Positions 34,219 through 44,808 of a DNA stretch of 64,000 bases are shown here, in pieces. Under the pieces are notes generated by a model. It had not been told where the DNA came from. It saw only the letters and a program-made list of their open reading frames with translations, and searched no databases. The translations under genes and the position numbers were made by a program. This DNA is from Zygaena filipendulae (taxonomy: Eukaryota > Arthropoda > Insecta > Lepidoptera > Zygaenidae), in contig OU015669.1 in NCBI GenBank assembly GCA_907165275.2, positions 3,246,501 through 3,310,500 on the forward strand, given 5' to 3'. Numbering within the stretch: position 1 is the first letter of the stretch; every line of letters starts with the position of its first letter.

Positions 34219-34310
34219 TTCTTTATTGCACAGTACGTACAAATGGCGAACTTAGCGTCTTGCGGCATTCTCTACCAGTTAACCACTGGGTAGATAGAGA
34301 GTTATAGAAG
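34170..34310 (-). mobile_element. LINE 3' end with ATTT tail
   Basis: On the minus strand, TGGTAGAGAATGCCGCAAGA and AAGTTCGCCATTTGTACG lead to TGCAATAAAG and (AATA)n. I recognise this as a common lepidopteran non-LTR 3' end. The microsatellite occupies 34177-34219. Confidence 0.65.
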
Positions 34311-34691
34311 ATGGGGTGTGCAACGAAAAACAATAATATAGTACTAGACTAAACAATGTTGTAGGTTGAAATTTTAGTTTGTGGTGCTTTAGACTCAAGA
34401 TCTTTCTTATAGCTCTGATTGAGACCGAAACAATCACGTCGTTAAAAAGGATTAGGCATTTTTAATCTGATAAATATCTTCAAGGGTTTACGATACTTTA
34501 TGGTTCAAAGAAGCGCTATTAGATTAATTATTATCTTAAACAAACTCTTAGCGTCTCGTTTATAATAATTAAAACGGAGAGTTTGCGGCTAATCACTCGC
34601 CGACCGGTTCGGCGGTTATAGTTTGCACGAAAATATCAGTTTACTCAACTTTATGGGCTTATTACACTACTTCCAATTTAGGGAGTCAAAA

Positions 34692-34819
34692 TAGGATCAG
34701 TGAGTGAGAGAGAGAGAGCGAGTGATCACAGTACACTAAATTGTACCCTAAATCGACTACTCTAGGGTACATTTGGACGTAGTGTGATCACTCGCTCTCT
34801 CTCTCACGCACTGATCCTA
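34692..34819. mobile_element. GA-rich foldback element
   Basis: Arms TAGGATCAGTGAGTGAGAGA...GCGAGTGATCACA (34692-34730) and its inverse (34782-34819), with an inner TACCCTA/TAGGGTA stem. 128 bp. Single copy. Confidence 0.85.
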
Positions 34820-35280
34820 AATCGAAACCAACTGTTCTAACTTCGATTACACCTTCCGGTTTCCTAGATTGGTGTCTGACAAATTGTAGTAAGCGTTTTA
34901 GGCAGCGGCTATATTTTCCTCTTCGATTCGCGGCTCAGTCAGACATTGAGGACGCCGCTGCGAGTCTAGTGTGAACGATAATATCGTCACAACAAATACA
35001 ACTTTTATCCATAATTTTATTCACCCAAAAATATGTAAATAAGGCCAAAAACTCTGGAGGCAAAATTTTGTCATAATATGCACATAGATTATGTAGGCAA
35101 CTTACCCATGCGTCAACATCGACATATTATTGGATATTTTTTATCCCATTACCTATACTACGTCAGATTTCCCGGGAGAGTTCAAAAATTGACGCCGATT
35201 AACATAATACGCAATACTATTTGAAATATACACATTTCAATAAACAGTAGTTACACATTATTAGGTACCTAATCCGTACA
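34820..35280. other. Unassigned sequence
   Basis: Holds a small inverted pair GGCAGCGGC/GCCGCTGC (about 34900-34965). No gene recognised. Confidence 0.35.
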
Positions 35281-35571
35281 TCTATGCATATAAATAAAAT
35301 TTAAGTGTCTGTTTGTAATCCCAAATTAACAGTATTTCACTAAATGCATATGAAACTTGAAAGTATACCTATACGGTATTTGTATATATATAAAAAAAAA
35401 ATCTGTCTGTCTGTCTATCTGGCTGTTTGTTCCGGCTAATCTCTGAAACGGTTGGACCGAGACCAAATTAGCTAAAGTTATAAGGAGTACCTAACTTAAG
35501 CTATGTTTATTTTCGAAAAAAAAAAATTCTCGCGGGTTTTCCGAACCTGAAACCGCGGGAAAAAGCTATAG
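35281..35571 (+). mobile_element. Helitron-like element, class C
   Basis: A|TCTATGCATATAAATAAAAT, CTGTCTGTCTATCTGGCTG, CCGGCTAATCTCTGAAACGG, decayed hairpin, AGCTATAG. Confidence 0.75.
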
Positions 35572-36467
35572 TTGTACAATAAAAAAACCTTGGTAAATCT
35601 CCAATCCATTATTTTCACAAAAGCGTATTCGACCAATTTATTAATTATTATTGCCTACATAAGTGTTCGTCAATTAAGTACGCATTAATTAGATTTAGGT
35701 TGCCATTGTTATACATTTTAATTGTCCTTACCGATATAAATTATTACAATTATTTACACTGATTGTTTCTTACAATTTGTGCGTCGAATTCATTATAGGT
35801 AAGTACTTAATTGTAGAGTTAGCGTAACAAAGCGTGCATAAATAAAATAAAAACGTTCATATGACGACGTAGATATATGTATAATAGTGTCTGTAAATAC
35901 ATGCCAACATTATAAAATGGAATGTTTCTGTCTGTCTGATAACTTTTCACGCCTTAACTATTTAACTAATCATCACACATTATCATTACAAAAATAAAAA
36001 TAAAATAAGCAAAAGCTACATGAAAAAAAGTTCTATAAAGTTTGTTAACGTTATATTGACATTATTAGAACTAGATACTTACTAGTTGGATGTGTTGGGC
36101 GTTTTCCTAACTTGTCTAGAAAGTACCTATAGAATTCGGTCGTTTGTAAATTTAAATTTGTATATTAACTAAATAAGACTTCTTTGATAAACTGACTCTA
36201 TGTAATTAATTTACGCTTCAAAGAGAGGTTTACCGCAAACCCAATCTCTGTATTGCTATCTACGTTTATTTTATCCAGTTCAGCCAGTAATTTGATGATC
36301 TAACTATTTGGACGAAAGTATTTCAATTTGTTACAAAGCCAATCGAACATTTTCGATACCTACGAAAACCTTGTTAAAGAACTACAGGTACTTTGTAAAG
36401 TGAAAACAAAAAAAAAATTGTCGATAAATAAATTAATGAGTGAATGAATTACTTAAACTGAATATAA
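35572..36467. other. Unassigned AT-rich sequence
   Basis: A partial class A 5' body at about 35900-35970 (GTTTCTGTCTGTCTGATAAC, CACGCCTTAACTATTTAACT). Nothing else seen. Confidence 0.4.
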
Positions 36468-36600
36468 TTCTATACATATAAATAAATTGAAGTGTCTGTT
36501 TGTAATTCCAAATTAACAGCTTTTCACTAAATGCATATTAAAATATAGGTATACCTACACATATACTACAGCACTTACATACAAAAGCAATTTTTAAACA
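36468..36600 (+). mobile_element. Helitron-like element, class C, 5' end only
   Basis: TCTATACATATAAATAAATT, TTAACAGCTTTTCACTAAAT, then loss of similarity. Confidence 0.6.
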
Positions 36601-36954
36601 AACATAATACAATTTAAATATAAACCAATTTACGTCTGAACATAGTTTATAAGTGGCACTAATAGGTGGCCTCATCGCTAAAAAACGATGTCTTCCAGGC
36701 AACCAGATGGAGGTAAAAAATTACAAATTTAAAAATATTTAACATAGATACATAATTTAGTAAAATGTTGAACATGTCTGTACGTCTATGTATAATGTAT
36801 ATGTATAGGACATAGGTACTATTTAACAAGACATGATACGAAACATGTTTGGTGTAAATATAATATTATATGTATTACGTTAAATAAATTGTATAGGATT
36901 GTGTAGGTTAACACATCCTATTAAGTAATATTATAATTGTTGGTTCATTTGGGT

Positions 36955-37038
36955 ATTACGCTTTCTTACCTTAATTACTCAACCGATCATCATGAAACTC
37001 CGAAACAAACGCGGGTGAAACCGCGGAGAACAGCTTGT
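36955..37038 (+). mobile_element. Helitron-like element, internally deleted remnant
   Basis: ACTCAACCGATCATCATGAA fused to CGCGGGTGAAACCGCGG and CAGCTTG|T. Confidence 0.6.
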
Positions 37039-37351
37039 ATTTATATGGACCCTTTATATTAATGCTAACGGTACCAGCGGCGGTACTCCCACCTACGCAC
37101 AGACCAATAAAAGAATAGAATGGCCGTTGTGATGCCCAGCGGCTGTCTAAAACACGCTCGCCGCAGCTCTGTGACCCAACTCACACAAATATACTTGTAT
37201 TATACCTTCAAAGGAAAAGGCACATAATATACAATACATATTATGTACATATATACCTACAGTTCGAAAAATATTAATAATATCATATTTTACTAACTGT
37301 TAGCCTGCTGTTCCATTATTCATTTTAAGGATTGAATTTCTATAACCTATG

Positions 37352-38170
37352 TATATGTCGCAGTCATCTGGTTGAGTCTGCTATTTGATTGTACGACTAA
37401 CGCGTTCATTGAATGACGACATTTAATTGAATAAACTTTTTGACTTTTGTTGGTTAGATTAGGTTTGTACTGGTGGCCAAGTCGCGCGAGCCGAGCGAGC
37501 GTAGCGAGCGTGCCGCGGCAGCAGCCGGCGATGCGCCAAAGAAAAAAAAAAGAAAAAAAAATTGTATGCGTGCACTACCTATCCTACCTACCTATCCTAT
37601 CCTATCGTGCACTACCTATCCTATCGTCCTTTGGGTTTAAAGAACTTTATTACTCATTAAGAACAATGTAGTTCACTTACAATGAGTTTAAGTTGAATTT
37701 GAATACTTAAATGAATAAGTTCCAGCTATTCAAAACATTTAAGTTATCTTATCACTAATGTACATTTTAAGTTTGCTTTTAAATATATTTAAAGAGTTGC
37801 ATTCTCTTAATTCAGTTGGTAGGCCGTTATACAACCGTGCTCCTTCAGACATAATATTTTTCTGTCCATATCCAGTTCTATGTTTAAAAAGTTTTAGCTC
37901 ATTCGTGTTTCTTAAGTAATGTTTGTAATTGCACTTTGTAAATGTGAGTTGTGTATGTATTTTGTTTGTCAGAATTTTTTTTATAAGAATGCAGGTCGTA
38001 TATGTATATAATTGGTTTATGTTGAAAGGTTTGGTCTTTTTATAGACTGTTTTAGTACTCATCAGGTAGTCAAACTTGAAAAGTGTAGTCATTCAATTAA
38101 TGTCGTCATTCAATGAACGCGCTATATATACAATCAAATAGCTGATTCAAACAGATGACTGCGACATATA
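37352..38170. mobile_element. TIR element enclosing a LINE fragment
   Basis: Outer inverted repeats of ~80 bp: TATATGTCGCAGTCATCTG, GCTATTTGATTGTA, GCGTTCATTGAATGACGACA on the left, each mirrored on the right. The interior holds a GC-rich segment (GCGAGCCGAGCGAGCGTAGC), a CCTAT-type tandem stretch (37575-37625), and the LINE remnant at 37636-38092. Confidence 0.7.
37636..38092 (-). pseudogene. LINE ORF2 C-terminal remnant and 3' UTR
   Basis: A 117-codon minus-strand ORF (37739-38092) ends with HRTGYGQKNIMSEGARLYNG and LPTELRECNSLNIFKSKLK, the arrangement found at the extreme C-terminus of jockey/CR1-like LINE reverse-transcriptase proteins (NxLP..LR...S...FK..L). It is followed by a short 3' UTR with TGAGTAATAAAGTTCTTT. 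The endonuclease and reverse transcriptase cores are absent, so this is a 5'-truncated, inactive insertion. A TGA precedes the first ATG in frame. Confidence 0.7.
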
Positions 38171-38290
38171 TATTTGAAAGAGATCTTGTGCAACATTGGA
38201 AGTTGTAAATATAGTGGCAGACCACTAGATTTAGACTAAAGGCTGATGAATCAGCTAGTCAAAACAAGCAGTTTTATACATTGTATAGAT

Positions 38291-38525
38291 GGACGCAGAT
38301 AAGCAATAACATGTTAACCCACAAAATTAAGTTACCTATTCAGAATGATTTATTGAGAGTTAGGGAACGTTTTTTGATTATGTGTTTACTTTATTACATT
38401 GTTAAAGTATGTAAAAAAATATTGAACATAAAAAATATTGACACAAAATGGCGCTATAATTTTAAAACACGATTTACTCAAAATTTCTCCAGTGTGGGTT
38501 AACACACTATTGCTTATCTATGTCC
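38291..38525 (-). mobile_element. MITE family M4, copy 2
   Basis: 235 bp, TIRs GGACGCAGATAAGCAATAAC and inverted GGACATAGATAAGCAATAGT, flanked by AGAT (38287-38290 and 38526-38529). A chance 73-codon ORF spans it. Confidence 0.9.
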
Positions 38526-38814
38526 AGATAAAAGTATTCCGGGTAGATAGTATAGGTAATATAAACATGGAAAACAGGTGGTTCTCGCCGAAAAGCATAT
38601 TTTTAAGAACATGAACTAGTGTTAACAGAAGAGAACAGAAGTGTTAACTTAACACTGTTCCTTGCGGCTTTAGTCACGTGAAATACGGGGTTCCCTCGTG
38701 AATTCCGAGAAAAGTAGGTATTCGATGTATTAAACCAATACAAATTCTATTTATGTGCCCGTCTAAATACATTCGACCATTAAAACGTGACTATGTACCA
38801 AACTTTAAATCACT

Positions 38815-38960
38815 ACATATAATAAAACAAAGTCCTCCACCACGTCTGTCTGTCTGTTTGTTCGCGATAAACTCAAACCTATGGAAAGATATTTCATGCG
38901 GTTTTCCCCAATAGTGTGAATTATGAGGAAGGTTTAAGTGAAAGACTTTAAAGTATATCT
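38815..38960 (+). mobile_element. Helitron-like element, class G, 3'-truncated
   Basis: ATAATAAAACAAAGTCCTCC, CACGTCTGTCTGTCTGTTTG, GAGGAAGGTTTAAGTG; no hairpin. Confidence 0.6.
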
Positions 38961-38991
38961 TTAAAAGACATTAAAAGATTGGTTGGTTTAA

Positions 38992-39224
38992 TCCTACTAA
39001 TATTATAAATGTGAAAGTGTGGATGTTTGTTACTCAATCACGCAACGGCTGAACGGATTCGGATGAAATTTGGCATGCACGTTGCATGCACGACCCTGAC
39101 AACGTGCATGAAAAAAAAAATGTGAATCCGTCCAAACACAGAGAAGGACATAAGGCACTTTTTATCCCGGAATTCCTGCGGAAACTCCGAAATTTCCGCG
39201 GGTGAAACCGCGGGACACAGCTAG
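38992..39224 (+). mobile_element. Helitron-like element, class A, rearranged interior
   Basis: A|TCCTACTAATATTATAAATG to CCGCGGGTGAAACCGCGG and CAGCTAG|T. Within it, a short inverted scrap (CCCTGACAACGTGCATG) follows CATGCACGTTGCATGCACG, showing a local rearrangement. Confidence 0.8.
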
Positions 39225-39287
39225 TCGTAGTATAATTTCTCCAGGTTTTGTGTAAATCGGTTGAAATATAAAGATAATAATTGGGTA

Positions 39288-39606
39288 TTCTCCAAGGTAC
39301 GAAAATCAAAATTCTAATTAGTTTGTCAGTTAGAAAATAAAAAAATAATAGACACGTATTTTTTGCTTTTTCAATTTAATGAAAATGAACACAGATAAAG
39401 CGCATTAAAGTTTAGGGTGGGGGGCTCGTGACGTCAATATTCATTATAAGCGCCATACAAACCACAATAAGTTGTGACGTCACGCGAAATTTCAACTCAA
39501 TGTATCTCTGTTATTTTTTGATTACGTAAAAAAAGAAAATACGTGTCCAATATTTTTTACTAATCTACACGATGGACTAAAAAAAAATTTTTTGTCAAGT
39601 AGCCAA
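39288..39606 (+). mobile_element. CRE-bearing MITE (family P)
   Basis: Begins near AAGGTACGAAAATCAAAATT and ends near CTACACGATGGACT...CAAGTAGC. It carries two perfect TGACGTCA octamers (about 39430 and 39476). TIR-like ends match (GTTTGTCAGTTAG vs inverted AGTCCATCGTGTAG). Confidence 0.75.
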
Positions 39607-39639
39607 TTGTTTGAAGTGTCGTAAAAGTGCATTAAATCT

Positions 39640-39745
39640 TGCTTGCAACGCGTCATCAGGGATACAGAGATAGGGTACCTATTTTCCTAGAATTCCCGCG
39701 GGAACTCTGCAAGTTAACGCGGGTGAAACTGCGGGGAACAGCTAG
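39640..39745 (+). mobile_element. Helitron-like element, 5'-truncated
   Basis: GGGATACAGAGATAGGGTAC, GGAATTCCCGCGGGAACTC, hairpin, CAGCTAG|T. Directly follows the family P copy. Confidence 0.7.
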
Positions 39746-40067
39746 TTATTAGTAGAATGCTAGTACTGTAGTATATTTACTCTGAGGTACTATGTGCCGA
39801 TAACAGCACTTTAGCAAATAAATATTACTTGCTATTATATTATAATAGTTATATGGTATTATGTATTTGCACGACTTTAATGGGGAGAATATAGCTTAGT
39901 GACTAATACAGCGTAGAATTCGTGCTGATAACGGACAAGGCATTGCAATGCGTATATAAACGAATCGCGCCTTATCAACATGAAGTATTGGCTATTGAGT
40001 GAACTACTCAACAATTTTATTTAGCTTACATATTTTCGCTTTATCGCGAATCGCAAATATTAAGAAC

Positions 40068-40299
40068 TTCCTGTCCCTCTATCCCTCGCGGTCTCACCCG
40101 CTGTAACATCGGAGTTGCCGCGGGAATTCTAGGATAAAATAATAGGTAGGTACATATAAACCTTTTTCTTAAATAATTCTATATTATATTGGTGAAAACC
40201 GCATGAAAATCCATTCGGCAGTTTCTAAGTTTATCGCGAACAGACAAACAGACAGACAGAAATGGCGAAGAACTTTGTTTTATATTAGTTATGTAAGGA
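40068..40299 (-). mobile_element. Helitron-like element, class G, near complete
   Basis: Decayed CTGTCCCTCTATCCCTCGCGG module, TTGGTGAAAACCGCATGAAA, CGCGAACAGACAAACAGACA, and 5' end TTATATTAGTTATGTAAGGA|T. Confidence 0.75.
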
Positions 40300-40337
40300 T
40301 ACTGGGAAGATACCATCTTCTTAGCGGTGTCATCTTA

Positions 40338-40571
40338 TCTTCTTAGTATATATAAATCACGTGTCACGTTGTTTGTCCGCGATGGACTCCGAAACTACTG
40401 AACGGATTTTGATAAAATTTTGCAACCATTCATAAAATGGTCCAACTTAAAAGATAGGATAGTTTTTATCCCGGAATTCCCTCGGGAACTGAAGGACATA
40501 GAGTACTTTTTTCCCGCAACCTCCGCGGGAACTCCGAAATTACCGCGGATGAAATCGCGGGGGACGGCTAG
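40338..40571 (+). mobile_element. Helitron-like element, class D1, with chimeric 3' region
   Basis: ATAAATCACGTGTCACG and GCGATGGACTCCGAAACTAC as in 7684-8051, but after CCGGAATTCCCTCGGGAACT it switches to class A sequence (GAAGGACATAGAGTAC) before the hairpin and GGCTAG|T. Confidence 0.75.
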
Positions 40572-40635
40572 TTATATTATATATTATGTGGCGGTGTTTA
40601 TTATAAACTTTACATCAAAATTTTTTCCATAATTA

Positions 40636-40832
40636 TCCTTACTAATATGATAAATACTAAAGTGATTTTGTTTTTTTATTTGTTATGCTTTCACGTCTTG
40701 ACGGCTCAACCGATCATCATGAAATTTTGCATGCACGTTGTTAGGGGTACAGAAAAGGATATAGGTAGGTAAGGATATAGGTAGGTAGGTAGGTATATAA
40801 TTACCGCGGGTGAAACTGCGGGGCACAGCTAG
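40636..40832 (+). mobile_element. Helitron-like element, class A
   Basis: A|TCCTTACTAATATGATAAAT, CACGTCTTGACGGCTCAACC, a (GGTA)n expansion at 40765-40796 replacing the module, then CCGCGGGTGAAACTGCGG and CAGCTAG|T. Confidence 0.75.
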
Positions 40833-41869
40833 TTTAGAAATAAAGAAAAAACATTTATACCTACATATATTATATTAATTGTACATAAATGGTTCTATAT
40901 ATTTGTAGCATCACTCACGCTATAGTAACTTTTGTTTATTTTTTTTCTATTTATGCCTGGAAGAAATTGTTCCAAAAAAATAAAGTCGCCCTTTGCTTCC
41001 TGTTTTAGGTACTTCTGTAAGTATTTTTATTCTTATTCTTTGTTAAAAATGAAGAATAGGTATCTGATTTGATTTATTCAGGCAAAATGAAACACGCAAT
41101 ACAAATAAAAAAAAATTAACTAAAACTAAACATGAGAAACAATAACAACTTATGCAATTTAATTTTTAAATTATGCAATTATGTCTCCATGCCCAAAATG
41201 GACCTTGGCTTAGCATTATGCGGTGAAAGGGGGGCCAGTCTGGTATTCTGTCAAGACCATTGTGTCGAACGGAAAACACGCAAAACGAACAGGCGCAGAT
41301 ATAAATGTAGATCTGAAAGTCTAGATTTTAATTTAGATCTTAACAGCTGTTATGCCTCTATCGCACTCATTGCGATAACGTCAATTGTTATTAGCTTTCT
41401 GTCTTTAGTCTTACAATGTAAAACAGAAATACAACAGCTAGTAAGCGTTATCGCAAAGAGTGTGCTCTAGGCATAAAAGAGATGATACTATGCTCCATGA
41501 ATGAATAAAGTTAAACGATTGTGTGCCTGCTAGGATTCTGAATCCTTCGTATCTGCACTAATATAAAAAAGCGGTTAAGTATGTCAGTTTAGATGTAGGG
41601 GATAATCTTTGAAGAATATAAGAAGATCTAAAATTGAGAGGAAACTGCAGTATCCATTAGTGATACGGGATGTTTTTCATCCCGATAAAAATAAGCTGGG
41701 AACTGAAACCGAACCGAAACTGAATTTGAATTAAATTAAATTACAATAAAAATATATTATTTAAACATTTGAACAATATAGGGTTTAGCTGACTAGATCC
41801 TAAAGGCCGCATATGCTATTTACATGCCCCATACACAGGTTCTAAGATCTCATTGTCGGTTGTCCTGCC
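40833..41869. other. Region with an unexplained 112-codon ORF
   Basis: ORF 41132-41470 (+) encodes a basic N-terminal half (RKTRKTNRRRYKC) and a C-terminal hydrophobic stretch (CYASIALIAITSIVISFLS) that could be one membrane segment. An AATAAAG signal follows at about 41503. No family recognised and no splice context proven, so it is not called a gene. Confidence 0.25.
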
Positions 41870-42002
41870 GGGCTAGGATGCGCAAGACGACAAAATTTTA
41901 TCGAGCCATTTTATCGATTCTCGTCGACATATTGTATGGCTTTGTCGACGAGAATCGATAAAATGGCTCGATAAAATTTTGTCATGTTGCGCATCTTAGC
42001 CC
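41870..42002. mobile_element. 133-bp foldback MITE
   Basis: Near-perfect arms of ~58 bp: GGGCTAGGATGCGCAAGACG, ACAAAATTTTATCGAGCCAT, TTTATCGATTCTCGTCGACA, and the inverse, around a 13-bp centre (TATTGTATGGCTT). Confidence 0.9.
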
Positions 42003-43140
42003 CCCTGGTAGTATAGTATTATATTATCTGTGTCCTGGTCCTTTACATAAATGACGCATGCCTTTTTCGCATGATAGCAAAAACAATTAAGAACTTCAAA
42101 AAATATTTGGTCCGACAAAAATACTGTTGCAATGAGCTCGTCTACCAGTACCACCACTAACGCGCCATACTCGTGCATAATTTTAATTTTATATTTTGTT
42201 GCTTTTTTATTTTATTTTTATATTGACTTTGATAAATTTCTTATAATTTTTATGGTTATTATATTATATCTACGAAAATTGGCATGTCAATGCAATGAAT
42301 TAACTCTAAGTTGGCACCTCATTGTAGCATGTTCTTGCGAATATAATTTTTTTTTTTCATTTCATACATGCAAGATTCTTTTTTGCTGAATTGATAAATA
42401 ATTTTATTATTATTGTTAATGTTAACAAGTGGTTATAGTGTCCGACAAGTGCCCTGCTGCGTTGTTTCTGACCGACATACAGCCTAAATATCGCGATAAC
42501 GTCATATTTCTTATAGTTATTATACTATTGATCTTTTGCGAGTTCTGCCCATGTGGTAGCCTCTCAAGAATTTTTCCACCCCAACGCCGCGTCGTCAAAC
42601 ATACTACAATATACCCCGACCACAGCCACTTAAGCTTTGCAATTTCTTAAACCTATCTCCTAATATTCTCATCTCATTATTTTTTTTGGGTCAGCACTTA
42701 AAGGGTCTCGAAATTCCAAAAAGATTCCAAGCCATTTGGAGGTGAAAGTGGTGGAGTGTTGTACTCAGAATACTAACGAAAACTTGTAGGCGATAAGCTT
42801 GTTAGTTCTCCCGTATATTTCAATAAACGCCTGTACAGATGTCCGCACAAAAGACGCCTTATTGCAAATTCTGATCTTAAATGAATCAATATTCCCGATT
42901 CATATCTCATATTACGCGTAACACGCCGATATCCGAGCTCTTGTCAAGGCCGACGACGTTTGGTATGACAGCTGTGACTTCGGAGCTCTCGGATATACAT
43001 TCGAGTTATGAGAAATACAAGCAACTGGTACAGTCGACATCTAAAGTTGCTTAGCGATTCAGGTGTTCACATAGTGCTACTTATTCAAAGAGACCATAAT
43101 CATCGACAACGAAAGAACTAAACTTATTTAACCAATTACA
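42003..43140. other. Unassigned, two small ORFs with hydrophobic segments
   Basis: ORFs at 42132-42389 and 42429-42650 (+) each contain a hydrophobic run (CIILILYFVAFLFYF; VIFLIVIILLIFCEFC). AT-rich DNA readily produces such frames; no family recognised. No repeats seen. Confidence 0.25.
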
Positions 43141-43287
43141 AGTTGGACCAACTGCGAATTGGACCATTTGCGAATTGGACGATTTGCGAATTGGACCATT
43201 TGAGAATTGGACCATTTGCTAATTGGACGGTTTGCGAATTGCACATTTTAAACCCTCTGGACCATTTGCGAATTGGACCATTTGCGC
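43141..43287. repeat. 16-bp minisatellite
   Basis: Eight or nine imperfect copies of TTGGACCATTTGCGAA, broken once by a 15-bp insertion (ATTTTAAACCCTCTG). The minus-strand ORF here (QFANGPIRKWS repeats) is a by-product. Confidence 0.9.
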
Positions 43288-43479
43288 CTAAACGAACGAA
43301 AGTTTTCTCATTGTTATGAGCACCCAGAGTTTCTATTAGAACTGAGCACACACGTTGTTAAATAACACATATTTCGTAGGAAACTGGAAGTCGTCGTTAT
43401 TGTCAAACCTCAGTTGATAAAGTAGGGTATACTTTGACTATAACAACTGAATAATGGTTTGTTAAGATAAATATTTGTC

Positions 43480-43700
43480 ATTTTTTTATGGTGAACAGGT
43501 TAGGCGTTTGAGCACAGCTCTGAGCTCACCTGATGTTAAGTGAGTGTGGTCGAAGAGTTTTAAACACACGTAGTCTGGAATGGGAACTGGCTGTCATGTG
43601 AGGCTGCCGCAACCCACCGTCAGGTGCTTGGCGACAGATTTTCAAAGCCGACCATGGGTAGAAAAGCGCCCTACCACCTTGCGAAATGTTAAAACGGTAT
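43480..43700 (-). mobile_element. LINE/SINE 3' end
   Basis: On the minus strand, CACTTAACATCAGGTGAGCTC precedes a short spacer and ATAAAAAAA (43480-43487); the ATCAGGTG motif recurs in the tail at 32545-32693. GC-richer body upstream, no coding sequence identified. Confidence 0.5.
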
Positions 43701-43868
43701 TGACGCATACGATGCTAATAACAATTTATATACTATTATGTCGGTGTTATTGGTTTTTTTTGGTAGTGTAGAATTATTTGGATACATTGTGTGAATCTAT
43801 GCATCTGCTGTTGACTGTACTAGCCGTTTAACTTTGATATCGGAATTCGGAATTTACAAAATTCAAAT

Positions 43869-44104
43869 GGACATACATAAGCAATAGTGTGTTAACCCAC
43901 ACTGGAGAAATTTTGAGTAAATCGTGTTTTAAAAGCAATAGCGCCATTTTCTGTCAACATTTTTTATGTTCAATATTTAGTTACACACTTAAACAATGTA
44001 ATAAGGTAAACACAAAATTAAAAAACGTTCCCTAACTCTCAATAAATCGTTCTGAATAGATAACTTAATTTTGTGGGTTAACATGTTATTGCTTATCTGC
44101 GTCC
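43869..44104 (+). mobile_element. MITE family M4, copy 3
   Basis: 236 bp with TIRs GGACATACATAAGCAATAGT and inverted GGACGCAGATAAGCAATAAC; 4-bp duplication AAAT (43865-43868 and 44105-44108). Confidence 0.9.
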
Positions 44105-44510
44105 AAATATCCTTGCGTGAAATTTTTAGTAAATCATTGAGAATGTGAAGTCTTCCTACATACACCAGGGCTTTATTATATGGACGACGAGAGATAGAAT
44201 GAAATTGTCTGAGTATACGAGTTAGACTCTTGAACTCTTGAATAAATGGTTTTTTTTTTTTTCAAAGTTGTTAAGAAGTGTGATTCGGACTTATTTGACT
44301 CAGAAAGGTATGCTTTTAAAAATATGTAGGTATGCATTTAAAATTTATAATAGCAAATAACTTGGAATGTATTTCTACAGTCATAACATTCACCCGGCGC
44401 GGCGGATGATCGTGACTTGTATCTACCTATTTTTAAAGAACCGAATCGACTATGGAGCGGGACTTCCAGCAAAATAGGATCTAACGCATTTGAAACAATT
44501 GAGTATTTTC

Positions 44511-44808
44511 CGGGGTATGAAAATCAAAATTCTAATTAGTCCGTCAGTTAGAAAACAAAAAAATAATAGACACGTATTTTTTGATTTGTCAGATAATGAA
44601 AATAAACAGAGATAAAGCGCATTAAAGTTTAGGGCGGGGGACTTGTGACGTCATTATTCAGTATAAGCCCCGTACAAACTGCACCAGGTTGTGACGTCAC
44701 GCGAAATTTCAACTCAATGTATCGCCGTTATTTTCTTGATTACGTAAAAAAAGAAAAAAATATTATTAATCTACACGACGGACAAAAAAAATTTACTCAA
44801 GTAGCTAA
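44511..44808 (+). mobile_element. CRE-bearing MITE (family P), best preserved
   Basis: CCGGGGTATGAAAATCAAAA start, AGTCCGTCAGTTAG and inverted GTCCGTCGTGTAGATTAATA termini, two TGACGTCA octamers (about 44648 and 44692) flanking a 40-bp spacer. Confidence 0.8.

Noticed and set aside
33961..34293. 110-codon ORF with FIYL repeats as a membrane protein
   Set aside because: The hydrophobic part is translation of an ATTT microsatellite within a LINE 3' tail.
37739..38092. 117-codon ORF as a functional protein
   Set aside because: It is only the C-terminal fragment of a LINE protein.
43136..43351. Repeat protein on minus strand
   Set aside because: Product of a 16-bp minisatellite read through its three frames.
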